Shown here: piece by piece, positions 16,172-23,106 of the stretch
Numbering within the stretch: the stretch's first letter is position 1
Layout of the letters: each line of letters starts with the position of its first letter
Translations under genes and position numbers: made by a program
The notes under the pieces: model-generated
Database searches by the model: none
What the model saw: only the letters and a program-made list of their open reading frames with translations
What the model was told of the DNA's origin: nothing
Assembly: GCA_002314325.1 (NCBI GenBank)
Contig: DCFC01000036.1
Coordinates: 68,413-94,419, forward strand
From: Megamonas hypermegale
GTDB taxonomy: Bacteria; Bacillota; Negativicutes; Selenomonadales; Selenomonadaceae
Direction of reading: 5' to 3'
Length of the DNA: 26,007 bases

Positions 16172-17047
16172 TTATTTATTGAGCGTTTCCTGACAGAAGT
16201 TGATAAACGACTGAGCCGCTTTGGAAATATAGCGGTCTTTTTTCCAGGCAAGACCGACATCGACGAAGATTGGTTCTTCCAGCGGCAGCGTTTTAATATG
16301 CGGCGTATCCTGCACGATGAAGTCAAGCAGAAATGCCATGCCCACATTGCTGGAGATAAGACCTTTAATCGTTTCTATCTGATTGGACTCAAGCACGATA
16401 TTCGGTTTGATATTATTGTCTTTTAATTTCTGCAAAATCATATTGCGGATGAAAGAGCCTTCTTTCAGCATGATTAAATCGATATCATGGATATCTTCCC
16501 ATGAGAAGCTGTCTTTTTGCGCCAGCGGGTGCGTATCTGGCACGCAGGCTACCACCTGATTGGTGGACATCGGCAGAAGCTGCAGGCTTGGCGAAGCGTT
16601 GGAGATAATCACGATGCCGAAATCGAGTTCATCGCGTTCCAGCGATTCACGAATGGACATGGAGCCTTTTTCATATAAGTAAATATCCAGATGAGAAAAC
16701 TTTTTCTGGAAACCGGAAAAGATTTTCGGAAATAAGTATGCCCCAATCATGGAAGGAATACCGATTTTGATGGTGCCTTTCTGCAGCTGCTTATAATCAT
16801 TGACTTCCAAAACGGCGTCCTGAATATTGCGCAGTGCCTGTTCTATGCGGTTTAAAAAAACAGCTCCCTCCGGCGTTAAGGAAAGTTGTTTCTGACTACG
16901 TTCGAATAACTGTATACCTAATTCAGCTTCCAGTTTTTTTATGGCTACGGTGATGTTCGGCTGGGAAACTGAAAGTCTTTTGGCAGCACGTGTGATATTT
17001 TTCAAACGACTCGTCATTTGAAAATATTCTAACTGTTTGAGTTCCAT
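16172..17047 (-). CDS. LysR-family transcriptional regulator
   Basis: This 291-residue regulator has an N-terminal winged helix-turn-helix, MELKQLEYFQ followed by NITRAAKRLSVSQPNITVAI and LEAELGIQLFER, in the usual LysR position, then a periplasmic-binding-like effector domain from about residue 90 (KIGIPSMIGAYLFPKI). The ATG at 17047 is chosen because GAGGAGG precedes it; the TTG at 17062 overlaps that site. It is divergent from pckA with 287 bp between, the usual arrangement for a LysR protein and its target. Control of pckA and of its own gene is therefore likely, but the inducer cannot be told from sequence. A CysL- or CbbR-like role is equally open. Confidence 0.9.
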   Translation of the reverse strand: MELKQLEYFQMTSRLKNITRAAKRLSVSQPNITVAIKKLEAELGIQLFERSQKQLSLTPEGAVFLNRIEQALRNIQDAVLEVNDYKQLQKGTIKIGIPSMIGAYLFPKIFSGFQKKFSHLDIYLYEKGSMSIRESLERDELDFGIVIISNASPSLQLLPMSTNQVVACVPDTHPLAQKDSFSWEDIHDIDLIMLKEGSFIRNMILQKLKDNNIKPNIVLESNQIETIKGLISSNVGMAFLLDFIVQDTPHIKTLPLEEPIFVDVGLAWKKDRYISKAAQSFINFCQETLNK

Positions 17048-17334
17048 TATTATCCTCCTCAAGAAAATCCTGTATGTAATTCATAAATAAAATTAATTGA
17101 ATTATATTTATTATAGCATAATAAACGGCGATATTAAATATTTATTTATTAAGGAACGGTAAAAATATAAATATTCTTTATACAGCTGCTGAAAATCAGT
17201 TTATTTTGATAGAAAAATAAAAAATTTTAAATATTGGCAGGAAAATAAATTTATTTACAGAATAATATATATACAAAAATAAATAATATAAACATTATGT
17301 AAATTTAAAATGACTATAAAGTGAGGTTAGTAAA
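17048..17334. promoter_or_regulatory. Divergent lysR-pckA control region
   Basis: This 287-bp, very AT-rich region has no gene. ATTATA at 17110-17115 is a consensus -10 for lysR on the minus strand. TAATTCA-N14-TGAATTA (17077-17104) lies at the start of that transcript and could be an autoregulatory site. Repeated ATAAATTTAT/TTTATTTATT blocks fill the middle. No good -35/-10 pair for pckA was found, which would fit an activator-dependent promoter. AAGTGAGGTTA at 17319-17329 is the pckA ribosome site and is complementary to the loop of the structured leader family. Confidence 0.5.
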
Positions 17335-18912
17335 ATGATGAATAACTATTCATATCAGGACTTTTTATCTGTTGCCAGAAGGATTACGTATGACGCAACA
17401 ATTCCTGAACTCCTTGAAGAAGCTGTTAGAAATCATGAAGGACGTTTATCGAACAACGGCGCTATCTGTGTTACTACCGGCAAACATACCGGCCGTTCTC
17501 CGAAAGACAGATTTATCGTAGATACGCCGGATATTCATGATATCGTTCACTGGTCCAATACAAATCAGCCGTGTTCGGAAAACACTTTCAACCGTTTATA
17601 CGAAAAAATGAAAGAATATGCCAAAGACCATCAGCTTTTCGTAAGTGATATGATTGTCGGCGCTGACCCTGATTATAGATTGCAGGTAAAATGTATCAAT
17701 GAACATGCTTGGCATCATCTCTTCCTGAAACAGCTGTTCATCCGTCCGGAAAAGAAACTGACAACTCCGGCCGGTTTCACGCTTATCTGCATGCCTAGCG
17801 TAAAAGCCAACCCGATGGAAGACGGCACACATTCCGAAACATTCATCATCGTAAACTTCAGCAAACGCATGGTGCTTATCGGCGGCGGCGCATATGCCGG
17901 TGAAATGAAAAAATCCATTTTCTCCGTAATGAACTATATCCTGCCGCAAAAAGGCATTTTCTCCATGCACTGCTCGGCTAACGTAGGTAAAGACGGCAAT
18001 ACGGCTTTATTCTTCGGCCTCAGCGGCACAGGCAAAACGACTCTGTCGGCCGACCCTAACCGCAAACTCATCGGCGACGATGAACACGGCTGGAGCGAAA
18101 ACGGTATCTTCAATCTGGAAGGCGGTTGCTACGCTAAAACCATAAACATCACGCCGGAAACGGAACCGCAGATTTATGACGCAATTCAGTACGGTACAAT
18201 TCTGGAAAACGTTTATATCAATCCGTATACGCGCGAACCGGATTTCTTCGATGCACGCTTCACGCAGAATACACGTACGGCATATCCTGTTGAAAACATA
18301 CCGGGTGCGCTTATTCCTAGCATGGCAGGCCATCCGAATGCCATCATCTTCCTGACAGCAGATGCGTTCGGCGTTCTTCCTCCGATTGCCAAACTGTCGA
18401 AAGAACAGGCAATGTACCACTTCTTATCTGGTTACACAAGTAAAGTTGCCGGTACGGAACGCGGCATCACTGAACCGCAGGCTACATTCTCCATCGGCTT
18501 CGGCGAACCGTTCTTCCCGCTGTCTCCGCTTAAATACGCTCATTTGCTCGGCGAAAAAATCAACCAGTACAATACGAGCGTATATCTCGTTAATACCGGC
18601 TGGACAGGCGGCCCGTACGGTGTCGGCAGCCGTATGAAACTTAAATACACAAGAGCTATGATTACGGCAGCTCTGGACGGCAAACTCGACGATGTTGAAT
18701 GGAAAGATTACGGCTACTTCCAGCTTTGCATTCCTGCTTCCTGCCCGGGTGTTCCGACGGAAGTATTAAATCCGGAAAATACATGGGCTGATAAAAAAGC
18801 ATATCATACTCAGGCTGCAAAACTGGTGCATAAGTTCGCTGAAAATGTGCAGCGCTTTAAAGGCGAAATTCCGGATGGAATCTTAAACGCCGGACCTAAA
18901 TTAGAAGACTGA
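17335..18912 (+). CDS. pckA: Phosphoenolpyruvate carboxykinase (ATP)
   Basis: This 525-residue enzyme interconverts oxaloacetate plus ATP with PEP, CO2 and ADP. The P-loop [11 protein letters not shown] is at residues 228-238 and the second kinase motif GDDEHGW at 247-253. [10 protein letters not shown] at 51-60 binds substrate, and [18 protein letters not shown] is in the nucleotide/metal region. The length is typical. Two ATGs are adjacent; GTGAGG is 8 nt from the first and 11 nt from the second, so the first is preferred. In succinate- and propionate-forming anaerobes this enzyme often runs towards oxaloacetate with ATP gain, which is family knowledge and not shown here. It is probably controlled by the divergent LysR protein. 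Confidence 0.97.
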   Translation: MMNNYSYQDFLSVARRITYDATIPELLEEAVRNHEGRLSNNGAICVTTGKHTGRSPKDRFIVDTPDIHDIVHWSNTNQPCSENTFNRLYEKMKEYAKDHQLFVSDMIVGADPDYRLQVKCINEHAWHHLFLKQLFIRPEKKLTTPAGFTLICMPSVKANPMEDGTHSETFIIVNFSKRMVLIGGGAYAGEMKKSIFSVMNYILPQKGIFSMHCSANVGKDGNTALFFGLSGTGKTTLSADPNRKLIGDDEHGWSENGIFNLEGGCYAKTINITPETEPQIYDAIQYGTILENVYINPYTREPDFFDARFTQNTRTAYPVENIPGALIPSMAGHPNAIIFLTADAFGVLPPIAKLSKEQAMYHFLSGYTSKVAGTERGITEPQATFSIGFGEPFFPLSPLKYAHLLGEKINQYNTSVYLVNTGWTGGPYGVGSRMKLKYTRAMITAALDGKLDDVEWKDYGYFQLCIPASCPGVPTEVLNPENTWADKKAYHTQAAKLVHKFAENVQRFKGEIPDGILNAGPKLED

Positions 18913-19004
18913 TAAAAAGCTTGATTTTAAAAACTTTGTGAAATCTAAGGAATGCCCTATTTTGTATAAAATTCATACAATGATATAAAATATGGCAGCA
19001 AAAT

Positions 19005-19114
19005 GGCAACGGTAAAATAGCCGTTAAACTCAGAGAAATAAGGACTTTTTATACTTGATATATAGAAAGTCCTTATTTCTTTTTATATTTTTGTCACTAA
19101 AACGGCAACGGTAA
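19005..19114 (+). repeat. Direct repeat GGCAACGGTAA flanking the pckA terminator
   Basis: The 11-bp motif occurs at 19005-19015 and 19104-19114 in similar context (AAAATGGCAACGGTAA and AAAACGGCAACGGTAA), with a partial ATGGCAGC just before the first. The 384-bp stretch 18913-19296 holds these repeats, a terminator, a promoter and a hairpin, and no gene. The repeats resemble arm-type sites near integrase attachment sites, but no integrase is present. Confidence 0.45.
19034..19092 (+). terminator. Strong intrinsic terminator downstream of pckA
   Basis: AGAAATAAGGACTTT (19034-19048) and AAAGTCCTTATTTCT (19066-19080) form a perfect 15-bp stem followed by a T-rich tail. It lies about 120 nt after the pckA stop, leaving a long 3' untranslated region. 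Confidence 0.9.
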
Positions 19115-19163
19115 TAATATATTTATTGATAAACTTTAAGAAAGATAAATTTATAAATTATGT

Positions 19164-19193
19164 TTGACGAAAACACAAACTAGAAAGTATAAT
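19164..19193 (+). promoter_or_regulatory. Promoter of the PRC-barrel-like small gene
   Basis: TTGACG (19164-19169) and TATAAT (19188-19193) are 18 nt apart, a strong match. The start would be near 19200, with a ~97-nt leader. Confidence 0.7.
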
Positions 19194-19225
19194 AACGTAT
19201 ATCACAACTTATCAAATCCAGACAA

Positions 19226-19259
19226 AGAGTATCTATTAATAGTTTTTGCTAGATACTCT
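19226..19259 (+). promoter_or_regulatory. Leader hairpin upstream of the PRC-barrel-like gene
   Basis: AGAGTATCTA (19226-19235) pairs perfectly with TAGATACTCT (19250-19259) around a 14-nt loop. No T run follows. CTATTAAT occurs in the loop and again just after the hairpin. Confidence 0.45.
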
Positions 19260-19296
19260 CTATTAATCCAATCTGCAGAAAGAAGGTTGTTGTTTT

Positions 19297-19602
19297 TTGG
19301 AGATACAATATGATCAATGTGAACTATTAGGTAAACAAGTATATTTAGATGCAGGAGAAGGACTAGGCGAAACGAATTGTGCAATACTAGACAAAGCAAC
19401 ACATAAAGTAATTGCATTAGGAATACAAGAAAACAACAACGTTCAGTTTTTTAGCGTTATTCCCTTTACTAAGATTGTTTATAGTGATGACGAAGCAATC
19501 ATAATTTTATCTAAACAAGATATAATGTCTTATGACGAATTTTTCATGCTAAAGTTAAAGAAAATTATGACAAAATCATATAAAACAAATTATAAAATAT
19601 AA
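19297..19602 (+). CDS. Small PRC-barrel-like hypothetical protein
   Basis: This is a 101-residue protein. Residues 10-75 (LLGKQVYLDAGEGLGETNCA, then THKVIALGIQ, then VIPFTKIVYSDDEAIII) follow the strand pattern of PRC-barrel domains, small beta-barrels found in photosystem H subunits, RimM and many short bacterial proteins. The C-terminal ~25 residues are lysine-rich. There is no ATG: the TTG at 19297 has AGAAGG 10 nt upstream, and a stop codon at 19264 closes the frame above it. A promoter before it and a terminator after it support a real single-gene unit. The AT-rich composition differs from the glycolysis genes. The function is unknown and the fold assignment is tentative. Confidence 0.6.
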   Translation: MEIQYDQCELLGKQVYLDAGEGLGETNCAILDKATHKVIALGIQENNNVQFFSVIPFTKIVYSDDEAIIILSKQDIMSYDEFFMLKLKKIMTKSYKTNYKI

Positions 19603-19615
19603 TAGCTAAACTAAA

Positions 19616-19655
19616 AAAGAAGAACGTTGATAGTTTAGGCAACGTTCTTCTTTAA
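19616..19655 (+). terminator. Intrinsic terminator after the PRC-barrel-like gene
   Basis: AAAGAAGAACGTTG (19616-19629) and CAACGTTCTTCTTT (19640-19653) form a perfect 14-bp stem with a T-rich 3' arm. Confidence 0.85.
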
Positions 19656-19719
19656 CATTAATAGAAATAACCACAAATTATCTATAATAGCCAATATCTA
19701 CGAAAAAAATAGGAATTTA

Positions 19720-19728
19720 TGTTATAAT
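19720..19728 (+). promoter_or_regulatory. Extended -10 promoter of the Uma2 gene
   Basis: TG-T-TATAAT at 19720-19728 is an exact extended -10 element, 29 nt before the chosen start codon. No clear -35 is seen. Confidence 0.6.
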
Positions 19729-19756
19729 GTTGATGTATATGAAAGGAATGATTGTT

Positions 19757-20362
19757 ATGGATAATTTAGCATATACAGATGATGAATTCGATAAAGAAAA
19801 AACAGAAATGATTGACGGCAAAATTTATATGATGTCGCCTAGACCTAGAATTACGCATACTATTGTATCGGGCAATATATTTAGAGAGTTTAGTTTAAAT
19901 TTACGCAACAAAAAATGTATAGCTCTTTGCGATGGTGTGGATGTATTTTTAGATGAAAAAAATCGTTTTGTGCCTGATGTCATGATTGTATGTAATCGTG
20001 ACATTATTAAAGAAGATGGTGTTCATGGGGCTCCTGACTTAGTAGTAGAAGTCTTGTCCAAAACATCTGCTAAAAGAGACAGAGGCAGAAAAAGAGAAAC
20101 GTATGCTAAAATCGGTGTAAAAGAATATTGGATTGTCGATACTTGGGGCAAATACGTTGAAGTATACCATAATCAAAATGGCTGGCTTGTTCTGGATAAT
20201 ACTTATTTTTACTATACAGAAGAAGAAAAACAAGAAAACGAAGCATTGCCTGATGGTGATAAAAACAAAATAAAAATATTTGATTCTATTAAATTATCTA
20301 TCTGTAATAACTTTGAAGTTGAACTTAAATATATATTTGAAAATGTTTTTTTTAATATATGA
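19757..20362 (+). CDS. Uma2-family (DUF820) PD-(D/E)XK nuclease-like protein
   Basis: This 201-residue protein has the family opening EKTEMIDGKIYMMSPRPRITH, then the nuclease-fold core with FVPDVMIV carrying an acidic residue, APDLVVEVLSKTSAKRDRGRK with the second acidic residue and lysine, and YAKIGVKEYWIVD. Uma2 proteins are restriction-endonuclease-like, often multicopy, and common in cyanobacteria and some anaerobes; their biological role is not established. The ATG at 19757 has AAAGGA 9 nt upstream, whereas the earlier ATGs in frame overlap the promoter. A 41-codon ORF follows 10 nt after the stop. AT-rich codon use and isolation between housekeeping genes suggest acquired DNA. Confidence 0.85.
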   Translation: MDNLAYTDDEFDKEKTEMIDGKIYMMSPRPRITHTIVSGNIFREFSLNLRNKKCIALCDGVDVFLDEKNRFVPDVMIVCNRDIIKEDGVHGAPDLVVEVLSKTSAKRDRGRKRETYAKIGVKEYWIVDTWGKYVEVYHNQNGWLVLDNTYFYYTEEEKQENEALPDGDKNKIKIFDSIKLSICNNFEVELKYIFENVFFNI

Positions 20363-20372
20363 GGAAATAGTT

Positions 20373-20498
20373 ATGAATGAACCTGCAATCAAGAAAGCAT
20401 TAGACTATCAAGCTTATTTTATGCACGATGAAAAGTTATGTTATATTATGATAGTTCCTGATGATATCTCAAATGCTAGTCCCAAATTAGAAAATTGA
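20373..20498 (+). CDS. 41-residue ORF downstream of Uma2, possible nuclease-tail fragment
   Basis: The ATG at 20373 has GAGGA 7 nt upstream and starts 10 nt after the Uma2 stop, so it could be translationally coupled. The product begins MNEPAIKKALDYQAYFMHDE. That resembles the helical segment near the C-terminus of Rpn/PDDEXK-type transposase nucleases, but the match is from memory and short. It may be a real small protein, or the tail of a decayed gene. The longer frame opening at 20280 runs inside the Uma2 gene and is less likely. Confidence 0.4.
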   Translation: MNEPAIKKALDYQAYFMHDEKLCYIMIVPDDISNASPKLEN

Positions 20499-20620
20499 TA
20501 AACAGTAAAAATAAAAACTAAGAAAACAATTATTTTACAAAAGCTTAAACGCAAGATACTTTTTTAATTAATAAAAATATGATATGATTAGGGTAAGCTT
20601 AAATTTAGGAGGATTTTCTA

Positions 20621-20977
20621 ATGGATGAATTAAAAAATAATTCCGTTGTTGAAGATGATAGCGAAGGTACAGTTGTTGTTATAACTGATGAAGACGGCAA
20701 CGAATACAACTATGTAGAAGAAATGGTATTTCCTGCTGGTGAAGATGAATACGCCATTTTAGTCAGCATCGACGGCGATGAATGCGGCTGCGGCGAAGAC
20801 CATGAACATGTACACGATGAAGAATGCGAATGTGATGAAGAAGTAGATGTTATTCTGGCTAAAATCGTTAAAGATGAAAACGGTGAAGTGGAATATATCG
20901 AACCGACGGACGAAGAATTTGAAATCGCTCAGAAAGCATATGAAGAAATGATGGACAAATTGGAAGCGGAAGAATAA
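20621..20977 (+). CDS. DUF1292 (YrzB-like) acidic protein with Cys/His cluster
   Basis: This 118-residue, strongly acidic protein has the DUF1292 pattern: TVVVITDEDGNEYNYVEEM, then EDEYAILV, and later DVILAKIVKDENGEVEYIEP with an acidic C-terminal helix. Between the strands lies an insert at residues 55-71 with Cys55, Cys57, His61, His63, His65, Cys69 and Cys71 among acidic residues, a possible metal site. AGGAGG lies just before the ATG. DUF1292 genes usually sit near ruvX and alaS; here the gene is alone, with a terminator after it. The function is unknown. Confidence 0.85.
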   Translation: MDELKNNSVVEDDSEGTVVVITDEDGNEYNYVEEMVFPAGEDEYAILVSIDGDECGCGEDHEHVHDEECECDEEVDVILAKIVKDENGEVEYIEPTDEEFEIAQKAYEEMMDKLEAEE

Positions 20978-21004
20978 TCTGCGACTAATTATTATTGCTG
21001 TTAT

Positions 21005-21036
21005 AAGAAGGTACCGCTGAGGTATCTTCTTTTTTA
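21005..21036 (+). terminator. Intrinsic terminator after the DUF1292 gene
   Basis: AAGAAGGTACC (21005-21015) pairs with GGTATCTTCTT (21021-21031), with one G-U, around a GCTGA loop and followed by T's. Confidence 0.85.
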
Positions 21037-21054
21037 TGAGATTAGAGGTGCATA

Positions 21055-21921
21055 ATGAGTACGATAAGCGATTTGAACAGTTCATTCATTATTGAACTGT
21101 TGTTTGAAGAAGAAGTCAAACGGCCGACAGCGGGCGCTGTGCTTCGCGCGGCTAAGGAAACGTTCGGCGATATCGAAGCGATAACTCGCAATAATGACAT
21201 AACGAGCTTTGCCGTGCAAAATTACACGGCGTATAAAAAAGAAGACAACAAATTTGAACCGGTCATGCTAGGAATGGGAAAAGTATCCGAATTCAGGCAA
21301 GATAGCATTTCCGAGTTGGAACGCAGCCAAATCTGGAATATAGCCGACAGTGAAAAACTTCTGGCCAAATGCAAATATGCTGTCAGAATTTTTGATGCGA
21401 ATGCCAGCGGTCAGGTGCCGCAGCAGCGCGCTATTATGCTCATGCAGTGGCTGGAAGCCGTCCTGCCGCTGTTTCCTGCCTGTAAACTTGTCTGGGTGAA
21501 ACCGTCTGGTAAGCTGCAAAGTGTACAGGCGATAAAAAAATTCAAACAGCAGGGCATCAGCAAATTTATTTTCAGCATGATGAATATCCGTTTCTTTAAT
21601 ATTCCGGACAGTAATGAATTCATTGTGGACAGCACGGGATTGAATGGTATCGGTCTGAGCGACGTGCAGTTTCATTTTAAGGGATTAAATCCGAATAAAG
21701 TGGCAAATCTCGCTTACAGCCTGATATGGTACATTTTAAGCAACGAAGAAAACATTATCAAGGACGGCGATACGATTGACGGCATGGATGACAGCGGCAA
21801 AATGACGAATACCGTGCAGTGGAAATGCCGCTATGAGGATTCCATCGTCGAGCCGCTCCGTTCCGTTCTCGATATAGAAATGGGCAAATATGCCGCCGGA
21901 GACAGAAGTGAAGAAAATTAA
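21055..21921 (+). CDS. DUF4261 domain-containing protein
   Basis: This is a 288-residue cytosolic protein without a signal peptide or membrane span. The C-terminal half carries the DUF4261 pattern: FIVDSTGLNGIGLSDVQFHF near residue 190, then LNPNKVANLAYSLIWYI, then DGDTIDGMDDSGK and WKCRYEDSIVEPLRSVLDI. The N-terminal half holds SSFIIELLFEEEVKRPTAGA and may be the start of the same fold. The family has no proven function; members occur near polymorphic-toxin and secretion loci, but nothing here supports that. AGAGGTG is placed before the ATG. The next gene, rubredoxin, has its own promoter. Confidence 0.8.
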   Translation: MSTISDLNSSFIIELLFEEEVKRPTAGAVLRAAKETFGDIEAITRNNDITSFAVQNYTAYKKEDNKFEPVMLGMGKVSEFRQDSISELERSQIWNIADSEKLLAKCKYAVRIFDANASGQVPQQRAIMLMQWLEAVLPLFPACKLVWVKPSGKLQSVQAIKKFKQQGISKFIFSMMNIRFFNIPDSNEFIVDSTGLNGIGLSDVQFHFKGLNPNKVANLAYSLIWYILSNEENIIKDGDTIDGMDDSGKMTNTVQWKCRYEDSIVEPLRSVLDIEMGKYAAGDRSEEN

Positions 21922-21941
21922 TCAATAAATAATAATTATTC

Positions 21942-21970
21942 TTGACAGACAGAGCTATTAATTATATTAT
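21942..21970 (+). promoter_or_regulatory. Rubredoxin promoter with inverted repeat
   Basis: TTGACA (21942-21947) and TATTAT (21965-21970) have a 17-nt spacer. AGCTAT (21953-21958) and ATAGCT (21971-21976) form an inverted repeat bracketing the -10, a possible repressor site. Confidence 0.7.
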
Positions 21971-22041
21971 ATAGCTATGGTATTGATGAACAATATTCAG
22001 CGGTTAGCTGAGTGAAAATAATTATATTGGAGGTTTTAATT

Positions 22042-22203
22042 ATGAAAAAATGGGTTTGCACTGTATGCGGTTGGGTTTATGACGAAGAACTCGGTGATGC
22101 GGATTACGATTTAGCTCCGGGCGTAGCTTTTGAAGATTTACCGGACGATTTTGTCTGCCCACTTTGCGGTGTAGGCAAAGACCAGTTTGAAGAACAGGAA
22201 TAA
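22042..22203 (+). CDS. Rubredoxin
   Basis: This 53-residue electron carrier binds one iron by four cysteines: CTVCGW at residues 6-11 and CPLCG near residue 39. The core [17 protein letters not shown] and [11 protein letters not shown] match classic rubredoxins. In anaerobes it passes electrons to rubrerythrin, desulfoferrodoxin or flavodiiron proteins for oxygen and peroxide removal. The ATG at 22042 is chosen from GGAGG 8 nt upstream; an upstream ATG at 22012 would add ten residues not seen in the family. It is a single-gene unit with its own promoter and terminator. Confidence 0.97.
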   Translation: MKKWVCTVCGWVYDEELGDADYDLAPGVAFEDLPDDFVCPLCGVGKDQFEEQE

Positions 22204-22235
22204 TTTTCCGTTTGTAATTTATCAGATGTGAATTT

Positions 22236-22285
22236 AAACGCAGTATTACTAATCTGTCAAGGATTTGGGAATACTGCGTTTCTTA
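22236..22285 (+). terminator. Hairpin terminator after rubredoxin
   Basis: AAACGCAGTATT (22236-22247) and AATACTGCGTTT (22270-22281) form a perfect 12-bp stem with a 22-nt loop. The tail is only moderately T-rich. Confidence 0.7.
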
Positions 22286-22314
22286 TTTAAATATTTTTAT
22301 GTGAGGTAAAAATT

Positions 22315-23106
22315 TTGTTTAAACGAAAATATCATCATAATGCTACGTGTGATGACTGCGCTAAATTATGCTGCACCAAAATCGAAAATTTTTCCGCTCA
22401 TGCCGGTGATTTGGAAATTTTCAGCGATGTGAATATACACATCCACTGCGGTCAGCTGACGGCGCTCATCGGACCGAACGGCGCCGGGAAATCGACGCTG
22501 CTGCGCTGTATATTGGGTGAATTTCCGCATACGGGAAAGCTGCGCTATATCGACGCCAAGGGCAAGCATACCGGTCATCCCGTTATCGGCTATGTGCCGC
22601 AGTATCTGCGCTTTGACCGAACTTCGCCGACGAGCGTAATGGACTTTTTCTGCGCCTGTCTGTCACGCCGTCCGATTTGGCTGTGCAGTATGAAAAAATA
22701 TCGGCCTATGGTTCTGGAAAGTCTGGCGCGCGTCAAGGCGCAGCATTTAATCGACAGAAAACTGGGAGCGCTTTCCGGCGGAGAAATGCAGCGCGTACTT
22801 TTATCACTGGCTTTAAATCCCATGCCTGATTTGCTTTTGCTGGACGAGCCGGTATCGGGCGTTGACCATAACGGTCTGAAATTGTTTTACGATATACTTT
22901 CCGAGCTGCGGGAAAAGGAAGATATGGCGATTGTACTCATATCGCATGATTTGCCGCTGGTGGCGGAATATGCCGACCAGGTCGTACTGCTCAATAAAAA
23001 AGTAATCTGCCACGGTACGCCACAGGAAGTTTTCAACCGCAGTGAAACGAAATCCCTGTTCGGCACGATTATAGCTCCTGCCAAAGAGGAGGATGCAAAT
23101 GCTTGA
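22315..23106 (+). CDS. Metal (Zn/Mn-type) ABC transporter ATP-binding protein
   Basis: This 263-residue ATPase of the ZnuC/MntB group has Walker A GPNGAGKST at residues 53-61, the Q-loop in GYVPQYLRF, signature LSGGEMQR at 153-160, Walker B LLLLDEP at 173-179 and H-loop His211. An N-terminal extension holds KYHHNATCDDCAKLCC, with His7, His8, Cys12, Cys15, Cys19 and Cys20, a probable metal-sensing or metal-binding tail seen in some anaerobe homologs. The start is TTG with GTGAGG 8 nt upstream. It overlaps the permease gene by 8 nt. No solute-binding protein gene is adjacent. Zinc is the likeliest cargo, but manganese or iron cannot be excluded. Confidence 0.9.
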   Translation: MFKRKYHHNATCDDCAKLCCTKIENFSAHAGDLEIFSDVNIHIHCGQLTALIGPNGAGKSTLLRCILGEFPHTGKLRYIDAKGKHTGHPVIGYVPQYLRFDRTSPTSVMDFFCACLSRRPIWLCSMKKYRPMVLESLARVKAQHLIDRKLGALSGGEMQRVLLSLALNPMPDLLLLDEPVSGVDHNGLKLFYDILSELREKEDMAIVLISHDLPLVAEYADQVVLLNKKVICHGTPQEVFNRSETKSLFGTIIAPAKEEDANA

